Assembly (NCBI GenBank): GCA_019114465.1
Contig: DXFM01000002.1
Location: 1-38,638, forward strand
Source: Candidatus Lachnoclostridium avicola
Lineage (GTDB): Bacteria > Bacillota > Clostridia > Lachnospirales > Lachnospiraceae
Direction of reading: 5' to 3'
Length of the DNA stretch: 38,638 bases
Below are positions 7,778 through 15,456 of the stretch, piece by piece. A program made the position numbers and the translations under genes. The notes beneath the pieces are model-generated. The model worked only from the letters and a program-made list of their open reading frames with translations, was not told the origin of the DNA and searched no databases. The stretch's first letter is position 1. Each line of letters starts with the position of its first letter.

Positions 7778-8647
7778 CTACGCCTCCGCCGAGACGGCGC
7801 ACAGGGAGATCTCATACCACTTCGTCCGCTCCACCGGGAGGATTCTGGCCGGAATTCCTTCCTCCTCTGCCAGCTCGTTGGCACGGTCAAAGGTCTGTCT
7901 GGAAAATCCCGGCTGGGTGTTCTCCCACACCTCAAAGTGCATGGGCACCACGATCTGGCTGAAGCTCTCTCTCATAAAGGAAAGCCACTCGCCGGCCACC
8001 TTTTCCACGTCCATATCGTTGGCCAGTTTGTTGCGGAAAGCCAGGTTTGGGCGGATGGAGCGAAGCCGCTCCTTCATCCCGTCGTCGGTACCGCCCACAA
8101 AGGCGGCCCGGAAACCGTTGTCCAAAGCGAGCACATAATTCATATTGTAGAAGCCGCCCAGAGCGTGAAGTCTGGTAAGCCTGGGATCTCCGGAGATCAC
8201 GTCTCCCTCCTCCATGGTTCTTCCAAAGGTAAACCGCTGGGGCTTGTGCTCTCCGTGGAAGGTCTCCAATTGAAATCCGTCAAAATAGTACACCCCGTCA
8301 TAGTCCACAGGATAGATGCTGGTCAGCTCCATATCCTCGTAGGCCGCCGCGATCTCCGCCGCCACCCCGCTGTGGCAGATCACCTTCGGGGAGAACCGGC
8401 GGATCACCTCCCCTAAGTTGGCGATGTGGTCGCCGTGGGTGTGGTTGAGGATCACATAGTCGCAGCCCTCAATATCAGAGGTGCAGAAACCGTCTAAGCC
8501 GAACAGCTGCTGCATCTTGTTCTCATGGGGAAAGTCGTAGCAGGGGTCTGTGACGATGGTCTTTCCGTTGGGCAGCTGAATTTCAAAGCACTGGCAGTTA
8601 ATAAAGCGGAATTTCAGGCTTCTGTTGGTCAAAACGGGCTCTCTCAT
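7778..8647 (-). CDS. MBL-fold metal-dependent hydrolase in a sugar-acid-type locus
   Basis: A 289-residue cytosolic protein. The metal-binding signature is NHTHGDHIANL near residues 87-97, after the strand GKTIVTDPCYDFPH. Later possible ligands are in FVGGTDDGM and VVPMHFEVWENT. Overall it resembles UlaG-like/YtkL-like MBL hydrolases, some of which open sugar-acid lactones, but it shows no specific marker for that. It begins 4 bp after the dehydratase gene, and its weak GGTGAT ribosome site overlaps that gene's stop, so translational coupling is expected. Role as a lactonase feeding the dehydratase is inference from context. Confidence 0.75.
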   Translation of the reverse strand: MREPVLTNRSLKFRFINCQCFEIQLPNGKTIVTDPCYDFPHENKMQQLFGLDGFCTSDIEGCDYVILNHTHGDHIANLGEVIRRFSPKVICHSGVAAEIAAAYEDMELTSIYPVDYDGVYYFDGFQLETFHGEHKPQRFTFGRTMEEGDVISGDPRLTRLHALGGFYNMNYVLALDNGFRAAFVGGTDDGMKERLRSIRPNLAFRNKLANDMDVEKVAGEWLSFMRESFSQIVVPMHFEVWENTQPGFSRQTFDRANELAEEEGIPARILPVERTKWYEISLCAVSAEA

Positions 8648-8651
8648 TTTA

Positions 8652-9800
8652 TCACCAGTCCTTTACGGAGCCGTCAAACATTCTCTTGGCGTTGATGCCG
8701 CCTCTATCATTTAAGGGGTAGAGCTCAGACGCGTTTTCTGAGAGCTCCACGCCGATGCCAGGGGCGTCGGGGATCAGCAGGCAGCCGTCCTCCACCTGGA
8801 AGGGCTTCTGCACCATAGCGTCCTCCGCTCCGTTTAAGCAGAAGCCAGGAAGCTCCTGGATGCCGAAGTTGGGCACGGACGCGCAGATCTGCAGGCAGGC
8901 GGCTGTGGACACCGGCCCTAAGGGATTGTGGGGGATCACCAGCACGTCGTTGGCCTCCGCGATGGCGCAGATCTTCTTGGAAGCGGTGATTCCGCCTACG
9001 GCGCACACATCGGGGCGGACGTAGGAAGCGGCGTTTCTGCGGAACAGCATCTCAAATTCCTTGATGTTGATAAAACGCTCGCCGGTGGCGATGGGAACGG
9101 CGATCTTGGAGGCCACCTCCGCCATGGAGTCGATGTTGTCCGGGGTGATGGGATCCTCAAATACCATGGGGCGGTACTTCTCCACCTCCCGGCCGAAGGC
9201 GATGGCTTCCGGCATGGTCATTCCCCGGTGGGCTTCCAGGATCAGATCAAAGTCCTTTCCCACAGCCTCCCGGATCATGGCCACCTTCTCCAGCTCGTCC
9301 TCCACACGGCCGCAGTAGAACTCGTCCCGTCCGCCGTTCTCCGACTTGATAGGGCCGTTGACGAAGATCTTCGCCGCCGTAAAGCCCTGGTCCTTCAGTT
9401 CCCGGTAGCTCTGCTTTAAGGCCTCGGGATCCGTCTCCTTGTGCATAGGGGAGGCGTACACCCGGACTTTGTCTCTGGTCTTGCCGCCTAACAGCTCGTA
9501 CACCGGCACGCCCAGCTTTTTGCCCTTGATGTCCCAGAGGGCGATGTCGATGGCGGAGATGGCGCTCATGATCACCGATCCTCTGAAGTACAGGGAGCGG
9601 TACAGATTCTGTCCGATGTCGTCGATCCTGGACGGATCCTTTCCGATCAGGTAAGTGGAAAATTTCTTAATGGCCTCCGCCGTAGCCATGAGATGGCCCC
9701 AGTTGCCGGCCTCTCCCAGGCCTACGATGCCCTCATCCGTATAGATATGTACAAATAAATAATGTTTTGCGTAAATCAGCTTCACATCGGTGATCTTCAA
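8652..9800 (-). CDS. Enolase-superfamily (mandelate racemase/muconate lactonizing) sugar-acid dehydratase
   Basis: A 382-residue enzyme. The N-terminal capping domain is followed by a (beta/alpha)8 barrel with the expected metal ligands E189 (LILEAHRGM), E215 (VFEDPI) and E241 (ATGERF). The acid/base histidines H191 and H291 (IPHNPLGP) match the galactonate/mannonate dehydratase pattern. It likely removes water from an aldonate to give a 2-keto-3-deoxy acid. The first metal ligand is Glu where galactonate dehydratase has Asp. The start is TTG at 9800 with a strong AAGGAGG 9 nt upstream. Co-transcribed with the MBL gene, with its own promoter behind the permease. The exact substrate cannot be read from sequence. 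Confidence 0.85.
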   Translation of the reverse strand: MKITDVKLIYAKHYLFVHIYTDEGIVGLGEAGNWGHLMATAEAIKKFSTYLIGKDPSRIDDIGQNLYRSLYFRGSVIMSAISAIDIALWDIKGKKLGVPVYELLGGKTRDKVRVYASPMHKETDPEALKQSYRELKDQGFTAAKIFVNGPIKSENGGRDEFYCGRVEDELEKVAMIREAVGKDFDLILEAHRGMTMPEAIAFGREVEKYRPMVFEDPITPDNIDSMAEVASKIAVPIATGERFINIKEFEMLFRRNAASYVRPDVCAVGGITASKKICAIAEANDVLVIPHNPLGPVSTAACLQICASVPNFGIQELPGFCLNGAEDAMVQKPFQVEDGCLLIPDAPGIGVELSENASELYPLNDRGGINAKRMFDGSVKDW

Positions 9801-9887
9801 GATAAGTTCCTCCTTTTTCTGAGCATTTCCTGCTCTCTTTCACGGCCCGCCGCCGCTCACGGAAGCGGACCGTCCTCTCACATATTG

Positions 9888-9896
9888 ATTATATCA
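9888..9896 (-). promoter_or_regulatory. Extended -10 promoter of the dehydratase operon
   Basis: Minus-strand TGATATAAT (extended -10) lies in the permease-dehydratase gap, beside the permease stop. No good -35 is present, as expected for an extended -10 or activator-dependent promoter. Confidence 0.45.
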
Positions 9897-9908
9897 CAGT
9901 TTCTCCCA

Positions 9909-11198
9909 TCAGAACGGAGGCAGAACCGTCATGGTGTAGAAAATGTAAATCACAGGTATGATAATGGAAATCAATGCTCCGCCCTTCACAATGGTCTTCA
10001 GATCATATCCGCCGTCAGCCATGGCAAGGGGCACTGCCGGAGTCGCCATAGGCGTCATGAAGGCGGTCAGGGAACCTGCCTGCACCAGAGCCATCAGGCC
10101 GATGGGGTTGGCGCCCAGGGCGCTGCAGGTCAGCAGACAGATGGGGGTAAATACGGCCGATACCGCACGGTTTAACATAAACTGGGTAATCACAAAGGGG
10201 ATGACGAAGAAGAGGAGACCCAGCACATAGTTGTTCTTCGTTCCGCCTACCACGCCGGCCAGCCAGTTTCCGATCATATCTCCGGCTCCCGTGTTGGTAA
10301 GGGCGGTTCCCAGAGCCAGGGCACCCACATACAGAAGAATCATATCCCAGGGGATATCCCGCAGGGCGCTCTTCTGATCCACCACTCCGCACACTACCAT
10401 GAGAAGAGCTCCCACCAGGGCGATAAACCAGGTGTCCACACCCAGCTGTCCGGAGAAGATCAGGCAGATGATGGTCAGGAAGAAAATGGCGATTCCCAGC
10501 TTGTCCTGTAAGGGGGACAGGGTCTGTCCCTTCTGCTGCTTTGCCTCCTCCTTTGCCGCGATGGGCAGGGGAGACTGCTCCGGAAGGAATTTCGGTCCGA
10601 TAAACAGAGCCCAGAGGGGAACTACGATCAGCATGGGCCATCCGGCGATGAAGAAATTGATGGGCTCATAAACCATGTCAAATCCATAGGTCTCCAGGAA
10701 GCCGGTGAACTGTCCGGCCTGCTGGATTGCCGTGGAAAGGGGCAGAATGCCGCAGCAGGACACACACACCACCATCATGGGGAATATGTATTTGGAACGG
10801 CTCTTTCCCGTGGTGTCCAGGTATGCGCACAGCAGGGTGGCTACAATGGCGTACACCACCATGGGGCTGGCAATGAAGTTGGTCAGGATCACTGCGATGA
10901 TCAGGTAGCCCAGATAGGCCATATTGAAAGAGCCTTTGGTAAATTTCATAATAAATCTGCACAGAGCATCCACCAGGGACGTCCGCCGGAAACCGGCTGC
11001 CACCACGAACATGGCCGCCATCAGAATCGTATTCACATTGGCAAAGCCGGCCAGGGCTCCCGTGGCGTCGATACATCCCGTAATGTAGAGGGCGCACATG
11101 GAAATCATTGCTGTCACCCACATGGGGATTTTGTTGAGCATGTAGCTTGCCAGCGTCAGTACGAAGATCACAATACAGATCACTAATTGGGTATTCAT
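9909..11198 (-). CDS. SLC13/DASS-family anion permease
   Basis: A 429-residue polytopic membrane protein with about 11-12 hydrophobic helices. The two repeat halves are recognisable: TNFIASPMVVYAIVATLLCAY with LPLSTAIQQAGQF in the first, and LNRAVSAVFTPICLLTCSAL with TAFMTPMATPAVPLA in the second. These Thr/Ser-Asn-Thr-like loops resemble the substrate and Na+ sites of divalent anion:Na+ symporters. The ATG at 11198 has AAGGAGG about 9 nt upstream. It is the first gene of the catabolic cluster and is divergent from the AraC regulator, so it likely imports the acid metabolised by the downstream dehydratase. Substrate specificity is inference. Confidence 0.82.
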   Translation of the reverse strand: MNTQLVICIVIFVLTLASYMLNKIPMWVTAMISMCALYITGCIDATGALAGFANVNTILMAAMFVVAAGFRRTSLVDALCRFIMKFTKGSFNMAYLGYLIIAVILTNFIASPMVVYAIVATLLCAYLDTTGKSRSKYIFPMMVVCVSCCGILPLSTAIQQAGQFTGFLETYGFDMVYEPINFFIAGWPMLIVVPLWALFIGPKFLPEQSPLPIAAKEEAKQQKGQTLSPLQDKLGIAIFFLTIICLIFSGQLGVDTWFIALVGALLMVVCGVVDQKSALRDIPWDMILLYVGALALGTALTNTGAGDMIGNWLAGVVGGTKNNYVLGLLFFVIPFVITQFMLNRAVSAVFTPICLLTCSALGANPIGLMALVQAGSLTAFMTPMATPAVPLAMADGGYDLKTIVKGGALISIIIPVIYIFYTMTVLPPF

Positions 11199-11660
11199 AC
11201 TCGTTTTTCCTCCTTAATTAATTGCATTTCCCTTTCTGTCCGGCCCGCGGATCCTTTCGGGCCTTCTGTTACCGTTACTATAGCTTTTCCGCCTTTTTTT
11301 GTCGTTGCTTTTATTCGAGGAAAAACTCCGCCTCCGCCGGCGTCCCCGGGCATTTTTTCAGCCCGGAACATTGCGGCGGCTCAGAAAAATCCAAATATTT
11401 TCCCCCTCTATCCTCACATCTTCCCGGATTCTCCACCCCTTTCCGCCCATGAAATCCAGTCTGTTTTTTGTGCTATATTTCCATATTTTCCTTTGTCATC
11501 AGCAAAAACCGCCGCATTTTCAATAATAAACTGCCGGTCATTCCAGGCTGTCCGCCTATGCCGCCCGAAAAATTTCCATGTGGAAAATATTTGGATTATC
11601 ATGTAAAATATTTCTGTTGGATTATGGTTTAACGGGAAATGATTTTCAGAGGAGGAAGAA
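11199..11660. promoter_or_regulatory. 462-bp divergent control region between permease and AraC regulator
   Basis: No gene is visible. The region is AT-rich near both genes. A perfect 15-bp inverted repeat pairs ATCCAAATATTTTCC (11389-11403) with GGAAAATATTTGGAT (11582-11596), 178 bp apart. AAAATATTT recurs at 11584-11592 and 11605-11613, a 21-bp (two-turn) spacing. These look like AraC-family operator half-sites able to loop. Confidence 0.5.
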
Positions 11661-12626
11661 ATGGAAAAGCAGTTTTACTATCAAATGCAGTGGCCCAGAG
11701 ACAATCTCTTTATCTCCTGCTACGCCCACGAACTGTTCAACTACCGGTATCACTGGCATGACAGCGATTATGAGATCGACATTCTTCTGAAGGGCCGGGC
11801 GGAATTCTGCAGCGGGCAGAATACCTACAATCTGGAAGAAAACGATGTGATACTGATCAACCCAAAGGTCTGGCACGCATCCTTCGCTCTGGAAGAGAAT
11901 TCCAAGGCTCTGGTACTCCGCTTTTCCGATTCCGTCTTTCGTTCTCTTCTCGGAAAGGATGCGCGTCTCCGCTTCCAGCTCCCGCCATCCTGCGGCAGCA
12001 CCCGCGACCAGGAAAGCTACCGGAAACTGCGCTGTTATGCGGCCATGCTACTCTCCTCCATGGACCAGAGCGGCACCTTCCAGCCCCTTCGATCCAGAGC
12101 CTCTTTTGAAATGCTTCTGGCCTCTATCTGCGAAACGGATTCCCAGCTGGAACGGGTGGCCGACCATAACGAAAAAAGCCGGGAAACCGTGGCCCGCCTG
12201 CTCAAATTCATCGAACAGCACAACACGGAAAAGCTGAGCCTGGATGACCTGGCCAGATACACCCACTACAACCGCACCTACGTATCCACGCTGTTTAAAA
12301 ACACCATGGGAATTAATTTTCACGACTATCTGACAAAAGTCCGGCTGACCAACGCTATTTTTCAGCTGGCTGTGACAGACAAAAATGTGACTCAGATCGC
12401 TGTGGACTGCGGATTTTCAGATCTGAAGACATTCAACCACCGTTTTCGGGATATTTTCGGCTATCTCCCCGCCGAGTACCGGCAGAGGCTGAACCTCTCC
12501 CACATCATGCATCTGAAAAATCAGCAGATCTATGTTTCTCCCAACGATCCGTCGGTGGCGGAAAAACTGAAAGAATATATGGACATATGGCGGACGCCGA
12601 ACCAGAAAGGAGCTGCAGAGCATTGA
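11661..12626 (+). CDS. AraC-family transcriptional regulator
   Basis: A 321-residue regulator. The N-terminal cupin (about 20-100) contains YRYHWHDSDYEIDILLKG and ENDVILINPKVWHA, the usual sensing barrel. The C-terminal double helix-turn-helix (about 175-280) shows SLDDLARYTHYNRTYVSTLF and VTQIAVDCGFSDLKTFNHRF, followed by the family's P-AEYR signature. GAGGAGGAAG lies just before the ATG. It is divergent from the permease and overlaps the MalY gene by 4 nt (ATTGA with a TTG start), so it probably controls both directions. The sensed ligand is unknown, though the neighbouring genes suggest an organic or sugar acid. Confidence 0.9.
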   Translation: MEKQFYYQMQWPRDNLFISCYAHELFNYRYHWHDSDYEIDILLKGRAEFCSGQNTYNLEENDVILINPKVWHASFALEENSKALVLRFSDSVFRSLLGKDARLRFQLPPSCGSTRDQESYRKLRCYAAMLLSSMDQSGTFQPLRSRASFEMLLASICETDSQLERVADHNEKSRETVARLLKFIEQHNTEKLSLDDLARYTHYNRTYVSTLFKNTMGINFHDYLTKVRLTNAIFQLAVTDKNVTQIAVDCGFSDLKTFNHRFRDIFGYLPAEYRQRLNLSHIMHLKNQQIYVSPNDPSVAEKLKEYMDIWRTPNQKGAAEH

Positions 12627-13813
12627 TACCTTCATTTGACAACAGCACGATTCATTTTGACATTCTCAGACAGCGGGCCTACAACCTGCGCTGGGCGGAA
12701 CAGGAGGAGGGGGTGATCCCCCTGACTGCAGCGGATATGGATTTCCCCTGCGCGCCGGAGATCGTTCAGGCCATTGTGTCCTACTCACAGGCCGGTTATT
12801 TTTCCTACACCCCCAAGACAGGCCTTCCGGAGTTCAAGGAGAGCATTGCCCGGATGCTGAATGAGAAAAAGAAAGAACCCATATCCCCGGATCTCATACT
12901 TCCCATTGACAGCGCAGCCCGGGCCATGTCCGTCATCGCCAGGGCAGTGCTTCAGCCGGGAGACGAGGCCATCGTCTGCGATCCTGTGGATTATCTGTTC
13001 AAAACATCCATGGAGGCAGCCGGAGCAAAAATCATCCTGTTCCCCATGGAATTTAAAAACGGGCGGATCGATTTCTCCCGTCTGGAAGACTACATCACTC
13101 CCAGGACAAAGGTGTTCGGCCTGTGCAACCCCCACAATCCCCTGGGAATGTGCTATCCCCTGGAGGATCTGGACCACATCCTGAAGCTGTCGGAGAAATA
13201 CGGCTTCTATATTATGAATGACGAGATCTGGAGCGACATCATCTACTCCGACGCCCAGTTCCACAGCATTCTGGAGCTGGGAGCAGAGCGCAACGCCCGT
13301 ACCCTCTCCGTGTTCGGCTTTTCCAAAAGCTACGGCATCGCCGGGCTCCGGGTGGGGTGTCTCTACGGCACGGACCAGAAACTGTTCGACCGGGCGGTGG
13401 ACGCCAGCCAGGTTGGCAGCACCATCGGCGGAATCTCCAGCCTGTCCCAGATCGCCGGCATAGCCTGTCTGGATCAGTGCGGCTACTGGCTGGATGCCTT
13501 CCTAAAACACCTGCAGGGTAACCGGGACTACGCCCTGGAGCGGATCAGCCGGATGCCGGGGATCAGCTGCCGGAAACCGGACGCCACCTTCGTACTGTTC
13601 GCCGACATCAGCGGACTGCCGGTGAGCGCTCTGGAGTTTACGGAATTTGCCAGAAAGAACTTCCGGGTGGCGGTGGTTCCCGGAGGCGAGACCTTCTTCG
13701 GCCCAGGCTCCGAAGGCTATATCCGGATCTGCCTGGCCACCAGCCGGGAGGTTCTGGAGGAGGGGCTGAACCGCCTGGAAGAGGCGTTGAAGGCTATGGA
13801 AAAAGACAGGTGA
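12623..13813 (+). CDS. MalY/PatB-family PLP aminotransferase / C-S lyase
   Basis: A 396-residue fold-type I PLP enzyme of the MalY/PatB cystathionine beta-lyase group. Visible are LTAADMDFPCAPEIVQAI at the N-terminus, CNPHNPLGMCY, NDEIWSDIIY and the Schiff-base lysine in FGFSKSYGIAGLRVG. I chose the TTG at 12623, which overlaps the AraC stop and has AAAGGAG 10 nt upstream, over an ATG at 12587 inside the AraC gene that has no ribosome site. The protein then begins IPSFDNSTIHFDI after the initiator. It could split cystathionine-like thioethers or act as a transaminase; the substrate is not determined. Coupling to an AraC regulator suggests inducible use. Confidence 0.85.
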   Translation: MIPSFDNSTIHFDILRQRAYNLRWAEQEEGVIPLTAADMDFPCAPEIVQAIVSYSQAGYFSYTPKTGLPEFKESIARMLNEKKKEPISPDLILPIDSAARAMSVIARAVLQPGDEAIVCDPVDYLFKTSMEAAGAKIILFPMEFKNGRIDFSRLEDYITPRTKVFGLCNPHNPLGMCYPLEDLDHILKLSEKYGFYIMNDEIWSDIIYSDAQFHSILELGAERNARTLSVFGFSKSYGIAGLRVGCLYGTDQKLFDRAVDASQVGSTIGGISSLSQIAGIACLDQCGYWLDAFLKHLQGNRDYALERISRMPGISCRKPDATFVLFADISGLPVSALEFTEFARKNFRVAVVPGGETFFGPGSEGYIRICLATSREVLEEGLNRLEEALKAMEKDR

Positions 13814-13837
13814 CATCATGATGGGAAAAGCAGTATC

Positions 13838-13866
13838 TTGAAAAGAGATTCTGCATATGCTATAAT
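13838..13866 (+). promoter_or_regulatory. Strong promoter of the antisense antitoxin RNA
   Basis: TTGAAA (13838-13843), a 17-bp spacer and a perfect TATAAT (13861-13866). It drives a short transcript from about 13872. No open reading frame follows before the terminator at 13907-13941. Confidence 0.75.
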
Positions 13867-13871
13867 GCCAG

Positions 13872-13943
13872 TAGGCAAACGAAATAAAGCTTTCCTTCGG
13901 GAATGGGAAAAGCCCCAGAGTCGCGACCTCTGGGGCTTTTCTA
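13872..13943 (+). ncRNA. Predicted antisense antitoxin RNA of a type I toxin-antitoxin pair
   Basis: A non-coding RNA of about 72 nt between the promoter at 13838-13866 and the terminator hairpin at 13907-13941. Bases 13877-13901 repeat, in the same orientation on the plus strand, bases 14056-14081 of the convergent toxin gene. The copy differs only by loss of one A, exactly inside the toxin start codon. The RNA is therefore complementary to the toxin mRNA from just before the start codon through the first 6-7 codons. The two transcripts also share the terminator stem, whose loop contains the self-complementary TCGCGA, suitable for a kissing contact. This is the architecture of par/Fst RNA II. 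Expression is not demonstrated. Confidence 0.65.
13907..13941. terminator. Bidirectional terminator shared by toxin and antitoxin RNAs
   Basis: GAAAAGCCCCAGAG pairs with CTCTGGGGCTTTTC (14-bp stem, loop TCGCGAC). A/T ends on both sides allow termination from both strands. It lies between convergent toxin (minus) and antisense RNA (plus). Confidence 0.8.
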
Positions 13944-13989
13944 TGCCTATTTGTTACGGGAAGGCTTAACCCCGCAGGCTGGTTAACGG

Positions 13990-14076
13990 TTACTTATCGC
14001 CATCCAACCATTTGATGATGTAGTGGCAAGCTACACCAGCCGCGGCAGCGGCAATAAACGAAATAAAGCTTTCCAT
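13990..14076 (-). CDS. Fst-like type I toxin peptide (28 aa)
   Basis: A 28-residue peptide starting MESFISFIAAAAAGVACHY and ending IIKWLDGDK. A single membrane-spanning helix (about residues 4-21) is followed by a short charged tail with the KWLD motif, the organisation of Fst/Ldr-type toxins that damage the membrane. The ATG at 14076 has GGAAGGGGGTG about 6 nt upstream. The GGGGG can pair with CCCC in its own leader (plus 14084-14088 with 14106-14109), so translation may be self-blocked until processing. It is too short for standard gene calling. Direct repeats, a convergent antisense RNA and a shared terminator support the assignment; sequence identity to known Fst proteins is low and not searched. 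Confidence 0.68.
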   Translation of the reverse strand: MESFISFIAAAAAGVACHYIIKWLDGDK

Positions 14077-14123
14077 TCGGGCACCCCCTTCCTGTTGCCA
14101 GTATCGGGGCGGTAACATCGACA

Positions 14124-14152
14124 TTAATAGCATAGGTACAGTTATCGGGCAA
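14124..14152 (-). promoter_or_regulatory. Candidate toxin promoter
   Basis: On the minus strand TTGCCC, a 17-bp spacer and TATTAA preceded by TGC (extended -10). Transcription would start near 14116, giving a leader of about 40 nt before the toxin ATG. It is weaker than the antitoxin promoter, as expected for this class. Confidence 0.45.
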
Positions 14153-14259
14153 TCCCCACGAAGGATACCAGAACTTGAACTCCCGGACAAGTTCGCGAAG
14201 GTTTCAAAAACCTGATTTCCCGGAAATATGTTTTCCGAATTTCCCGTCCAAAAGCGCAA

Positions 14260-14304
14260 AAAACCCTTGTACTTACGGCATTTTCCCCGTAAATACAAGG
14301 GTTT
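14260..14304 (-). terminator. Terminator of tRNA-Leu
   Basis: On the minus strand AAAACCCTTGTA pairs with TACAAGGGTTTT and inner CCG/CGG bases extend it; a run of T residues follows. It starts about 9 bp after the tRNA. The stretch 14153-14259 between it and the toxin promoter holds only small hairpins (for example GAACTTG/CAAGTTC at 14171-14194). Confidence 0.75.
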
Positions 14305-14312
14305 TCTGAGAG

Positions 14313-14392
14313 TGCGGGCAACAGGATTTGAACCTGCACAGTCTCCTACCAGAACCTAAATCTGGCGCGTCTGCCAATTCCGCCATGCCCGC
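14313..14392 (-). tRNA. tRNA-Leu (anticodon TAG)
   Basis: The minus strand folds as a class II tRNA: acceptor GCGGGCA/TGCCCGC with discriminator A, D-arm TGGCGGAATTGGCAGA, anticodon arm CCAGA-TTTAGGT-TCTGG with anticodon TAG, a variable arm, and T-loop GGTTCAAATCC. CCA is not encoded. It is followed by its own terminator. Confidence 0.93.
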
Positions 14393-14484
14393 AGTCCAGT
14401 TCATTATACCCAATCGCCCCGCCTCTGTCAAACAGTATTTTCCGACACATAGCGGCATATTTCCCGCCGGATCTTCCGGTTCTT

Positions 14485-15387
14485 TCAGCCCTGTCTCAGC
14501 AGCCGCTCCGCGTCCAAAAGCCCCCATCCCTGCTGGTTTCTGGGAAGGCCCAGATCCACCGCCCGCTCCCGCAGGCGCAGTTTTACGTCCCGGTTGGTCA
14601 TATTCGGATATTTCTGGAGCAGAAGAGCCAGCACTCCTGAAACTAGGGGCGTGGACATGGAGGTGCCGCTTTTGGTCTGATAGGCCCCCTCCCGGTTGGC
14701 GCAGCTGATGATGGCGCAGCCGGGAGCCACAATATCCGGCTTGCAGATGCAGGCCCCGGTGGGGCCCCGGCCGGAGTAGTCCACCATCCGGTTTCCCATC
14801 ACATTCACTTCTTTATAATCATCGGAACATCCCACAGTGATCACTTTCCGGCTGATACCGGGAGTGGTGATGGTCATGCGGCCGGGACCGTTATTGCCGG
14901 CGGCCACCACTACCACCAGGCCGTCGTCCCAAGCCGCGTTCACCCCTTTTACCAGAGCGGAATTTTCCCCCGTCCCCCTGCCGGCAAAGGAGCCCACGGA
15001 TATATTTACAATGCGGATCCCGTATTTTTCCCGGTTGAGCCGGATCCAGCGCAGGCCGGACAGCACGTCGGAAGCGTACCCGTTTCCCCTTTTGTCCAGC
15101 ACCTTCGCGCAAATCAGGCTGCACTCCGGGGCCGCGCCGCTGTAGCCGCCGCCGGACCCGGAGCCGTTTCCGCCGATGATTCCGCTGATATGGGTGCCGT
15201 GACCGTTGTCGTCGTAGGGTTCCGGCCGCTTCTGAACAAAATCGGCGAAGGCCGCAATTCGATTTCCAAAGTCCTCATGAGGAAAAATGCCGGTGTCCAG
15301 GACAGCCACGCCGATTCCCCGGCCTGTGTATCCCTCACGCCAGCATTCCTCACAGTGGATCGTCTCTCTTGCCTGATTCACAAGCAA
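14485..15387 (-). CDS. Subtilisin-like serine protease (S8), no signal peptide
   Basis: A 300-residue S8 protease with the catalytic triad D31 (AVLDTGIFPHEDF), H63 (DNGHGTHISG) and S243 (SGTSMSTPLVSG), and oxyanion Asn N165 (VAAGNNGPG). It comprises the catalytic domain almost alone, with no signal peptide and no inhibitor pro-domain, like intracellular subtilisins or lantibiotic-independent cytosolic subtilases. The start is uncertain: TTG at 15387 has only a weak GAGG close by, and an in-frame GTG at 15381 would be better spaced. Transcribed alone. The substrate is unknown. Confidence 0.88.
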   Translation of the reverse strand: MLVNQARETIHCEECWREGYTGRGIGVAVLDTGIFPHEDFGNRIAAFADFVQKRPEPYDDNGHGTHISGIIGGNGSGSGGGYSGAAPECSLICAKVLDKRGNGYASDVLSGLRWIRLNREKYGIRIVNISVGSFAGRGTGENSALVKGVNAAWDDGLVVVVAAGNNGPGRMTITTPGISRKVITVGCSDDYKEVNVMGNRMVDYSGRGPTGACICKPDIVAPGCAIISCANREGAYQTKSGTSMSTPLVSGVLALLLQKYPNMTNRDVKLRLRERAVDLGLPRNQQGWGLLDAERLLRQG

Positions 15388-15456
15388 TCATCCTCTGTCT
15401 TTTTTATTAGAATATTCAGAGGACAGGCCCGGGGCCACTGATCCCGGGCCCGGGCC

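Noticed and set aside
12587..12622. ATG at 12587 as MalY start
   Set aside because: It would put 12 residues inside the AraC gene without a ribosome site. TTG at 12623 has AAAGGAG and overlaps the AraC stop.
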